Translations under genes and position numbers: made by a program
NCBI GenBank assembly: GCA_045541735.1
Contig: JAZQJQ010000152.1
Span: forward strand, 1-25,558
Direction: 5' to 3'
Source: RUG12395 sp045541735
GTDB taxonomy: Bacteria > Bacillota > Clostridia > Oscillospirales > CAG-272
Length of the DNA stretch: 25,558 nucleotides
The notes under the pieces: model-generated
Database searches by the model: none
What the model was told of the DNA's origin: nothing
What the model saw: the letters and a program-made list of their open reading frames with translations, nothing else
Part shown: piece after piece, positions 23,398 through 25,558 of the stretch
Position numbering within the stretch: position 1 is the stretch's first letter
Layout: the number at the start of each line of letters is the position of its first letter

Positions 23398-25335
23398 CTA
23401 TATATCCAGATTCGATACAAATTTTGCATTATCCGTAATAAATTGACGTCTCGGCTCTACCTGGTCTCCCATAAGCACGGAGAATATCTCGTCTGCCTTT
23501 ACGGCATCCTGTACGGTGACCTTGAGAAGAGTTCTGAATTCGGGGTCCATCGTAGTCTCCCAAAGCTGATCGGGGTCCATCTCACCAAGACCTTTATAGC
23601 GCTCGGTCTCACACTTGCCGCCCATTTCTTCGATTATCATATCTCTTTCGGCATCGGAGAAAGCATATCTCTGTGTTTTTCCGCGCCAGATCTTGTAAAG
23701 CGGAGGCTGTGCAAGGTAAACGTGTCCGTTTTCTATCAGCGCTCTCATGTGACGGAAGAAGAACGTAAGCAGCAGTATACGGATATGGGAACCGTCAACG
23801 TCGGCATCTGCCATAATGATTATCTTTCCGTAACGGAGCTTATTGATATCAAAATCCTCACCGATACCGCAGCCGAGCGCCTGGATGATGGGGGTAAGCG
23901 ATTCGTTGGAATATACCTTGTCAAGTCTGCTCTTTTCTACGTTAAGTACCTTACCGCGGAGGGGAAGGATGGCCTGGAAGCGGCTGTCTCGTCCGTCCTT
24001 TGCGGAACCGCCTGCGGAGTCTCCCTCTACGAGATATACTTCGGTAAGCTCAGCGCTTCTTTCCTGGCAGTCGGCAAGCTTGCCGGGAAGGGAGCTGCCC
24101 TCAAGCGCACCCTTTCTTCTTGTCAGCTCGCGTGCCTTTCTTGCCGCCTCTCTTGCACGGGATGCCGCAAGGCATTTTTCAAGGATAGCTTTACCTACCG
24201 CGGGATTTTCCTCAAGAAATTCGCCAAGCTTCTGCGTTACCATATTGTCAACAAAGGTACGCATCTCGGAGTTACCGAGCTTTGCCTTTGTCTGGCTTTC
24301 AAACTGTGCGTCGGTAAGCTTAACGCTTATGATAGCGATAAGTCCCTCGCGCACGTCTTCACCCGTAAGCTTGTCATCACCCTTTATGATACCGTTTTTA
24401 ACGGCATAAGCGTTGAGAGCCTTTGTAAGCGCACTCTTAAAGCCTGTTTCGTGCGTACCGCCCTCAATGGTGTTCATATTGTTTGCAAAGGAAAGCAGTA
24501 TCTCGTTATAGCTGTCGTTATACTGCATTGCGACCTCGGCGGTGCTGTTTTCTTTTTCCGCCTTCATATAGATGACCTGCGGATGAACGGGAGTGCCTCG
24601 CTTGTTGTTCTCGTTAAGATGCTCAACAAAGCTTCTTATACCACCTTCAAAATACAGCTCCTCGCGCTTGGGGATAAGCGCTTCCTCGCCCGTTACTTCG
24701 CCTCTGCGGTCGATAAGAACTATCTTGATACCGCCGTTTAAGAAGGATTGCTCGCGCAGGCGGTTCAAAAGCGCGTCGTATTCAAAAACTATCTCCTCAA
24801 AAATGGTGGGATCCGGCTTAAAGCGGCAGTAAACACCTTTTTGGTCTGTTTCACCCTCGCAGCGGAAGGGGCGTGTAACGTGGCCTCTTTCAAAGCGCTC
24901 GGTATATTTTTTGCCGTCGCGGCAGTTTTCAACCTCCAGCCACTCGGAAAGCGCGTTAACAACGGAAGCACCTACACCGTGCAGACCGCCGGCGATCTTA
25001 TATCCTTCGCCGCCGAATTTACCGCCCGCGTGGAGCACCGTGTATACGACCTCAAGCGTCGGTATTCCCATTTTCGGGTGCATACCGTCGGGTATACCGC
25101 GTCCGTTATCCCTTACGGAAACGCTGTTATCGGGCCAAAGAGTTACCTCGATCTCAGAGCAGTATCCCGCAAGTGCCTCGTCGATAGAGTTATCCACTAT
25201 CTCATGTACAAGATGGTGCAGTCCTCTTATCGATGTCGTGCCGATGTACATTCCGGGGCGTTTTCTTACCGCCTCCAGACCCTCAAGCACTTGGATCTGA
25301 CTGTCGTCATATACCTGTCGATTCATTTCGTCCAT
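23398..25335 (-). CDS. gyrB: DNA gyrase subunit B
   Basis: GyrB is the ATPase subunit that pairs with the downstream GyrA. The 645-residue protein has the GHKL ATPase with EIVDNSIDEALAG (45-57), DNGRGIP (76-82) and GGLHGVGASVVNAL (116-129). The TOPRIM metal site follows with EGDSAGG (437-443) and DADVDGSH (510-517), then PLRGKVLNVEK (458-468) and the C-terminal RRQFI tail. The size fits Gram-positive GyrB. AAAAGGA lies about ten bases before the ATG at 25335, and a second in-frame ATG is at 25326. No recF or dnaN precedes it in the 223 bases available. Confidence 0.96.
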   Translation of the reverse strand: MDEMNRQVYDDSQIQVLEGLEAVRKRPGMYIGTTSIRGLHHLVHEIVDNSIDEALAGYCSEIEVTLWPDNSVSVRDNGRGIPDGMHPKMGIPTLEVVYTVLHAGGKFGGEGYKIAGGLHGVGASVVNALSEWLEVENCRDGKKYTERFERGHVTRPFRCEGETDQKGVYCRFKPDPTIFEEIVFEYDALLNRLREQSFLNGGIKIVLIDRRGEVTGEEALIPKREELYFEGGIRSFVEHLNENNKRGTPVHPQVIYMKAEKENSTAEVAMQYNDSYNEILLSFANNMNTIEGGTHETGFKSALTKALNAYAVKNGIIKGDDKLTGEDVREGLIAIISVKLTDAQFESQTKAKLGNSEMRTFVDNMVTQKLGEFLEENPAVGKAILEKCLAASRAREAARKARELTRRKGALEGSSLPGKLADCQERSAELTEVYLVEGDSAGGSAKDGRDSRFQAILPLRGKVLNVEKSRLDKVYSNESLTPIIQALGCGIGEDFDINKLRYGKIIIMADADVDGSHIRILLLTFFFRHMRALIENGHVYLAQPPLYKIWRGKTQRYAFSDAERDMIIEEMGGKCETERYKGLGEMDPDQLWETTMDPEFRTLLKVTVQDAVKADEIFSVLMGDQVEPRRQFITDNAKFVSNLDI

Positions 25336-25384
25336 TTTTTTGGATTCCTTTTCTATATAGTTCTGTTGTTAAACTTTTTTATAC

Positions 25385-25455
25385 GAGAGAACTCCTTCCG
25401 TCACGCTTGCGCGTGCCACCTCCCTCGAGGAGGGAGGCTTGTGAGAGGCTCTCTC
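25385..25455. repeat. Palindromic intergenic element upstream of gyrB
   Basis: The order is GAGAGA (25385-25390), TCCTTCCG, CACGC/GCGTG (25402-25415), CCACCTCCCTC with CCTCCCTC/GAGGGAGG (25419-25437), and TCTCTC (25450-25455) closing on the first segment. TCCTTCCG-hairpin-CCACCTCCCTC is the same framework as 19895-19931 with a different inner stem. Confidence 0.75.
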
Positions 25456-25495
25456 ATTGAGGTTTCGCGGGGGTGAATTGATGTCCGGGGGTAAA

Positions 25496-25549
25496 GCGTG
25501 GCCTTGCGGCACGCGATAAAAATTTCCTCTTTTCGCAACTATTGTTGCG
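25496..25549. repeat. Two small hairpins at the window end
   Basis: GCGTG and CACGC close a 9-base loop, followed by GCGATA, which recalls the GCGATATG linker of other hairpin chains. CGCAAC (25534-25539) and GTTGCG (25544-25549) form a second stem. No gene was recognised between 25336 and the end of the window. Confidence 0.5.
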
Positions 25550-25558
25550 CCCAAGAGC

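Noticed and set aside
20546..25335. Topoisomerase IV (ParC/ParE) instead of gyrase
   Set aside because: The A subunit has a clear GyrA box (QRRGGKG) and a full C-terminal domain, which ParC lacks.

Overview
The window looks like chromosomal DNA from a low-GC-lineage Gram-positive bacterium of the class Clostridia, probably an uncultured gut type. This is inferred from AGGAGG-type ribosome binding sites, a Firmicutes-type parS sequence, a SleB/CwlJ-type cell-wall hydrolase, a TSCPD-domain protein, and the parA-parB-serS and gyrB-gyrA neighbourhoods. No sequence search was possible, so the genus is not assigned.

Layout. Positions 1-211 are non-coding and repetitive: a 12-bp tandem repeat followed by a folded repeat. 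Positions 212-5314 hold a leftward block. Read in its own direction it is a secreted SleB/CwlJ-like hydrolase, then htpG, a TSCPD protein and an alpha-phosphohexomutase. Positions 5315-5686 form a divergent intergenic region with three parS sites and a consensus promoter for parA. Positions 5687-15303 form a rightward block: parA, parB, serS, a two-TM hypothetical protein, a membrane-anchored MORN-repeat protein, and a four-gene ABC export-like cassette (ATPase, permease, GldG-like, DUF4340). This block ends at a strong terminator (15317-15350). Positions 15521-25335 form a second leftward block. Read leftward it is gyrB, gyrA, a lipoprotein, recA, recX, rimO, a REP-associated (RAYT) transposase and pgsA.

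How the genes fit together. ParA, ParB and parS make a complete chromosome partition module. GyrB and GyrA make DNA gyrase. RecA with its modulator RecX covers recombination and SOS. These are genes often found near a replication origin, but no dnaA, dnaN or recF and no convincing DnaA-box cluster is present. The ABC, GldG and DUF4340 genes probably form one membrane complex of unknown substrate.

The most distinctive feature is a population of small palindromic repeats in the gaps. One class starts with GTAG plus a GC-rich hairpin, which is the format of REP elements that RAYT proteins act on. Two inverted copies lie in frame inside the RAYT gene itself, and two related copies sit in the parA-parB and permease-gldG gaps. 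A second class shares an exact 20-base core at three sites. Other points worth a look are a Cys/His-rich insertion in HtpG, a SerRS with archaeal/eukaryotic-like motifs, a perfect 26-bp palindrome beside the htpG promoter, and a cluster of five 9-bp motifs upstream of gyrA.
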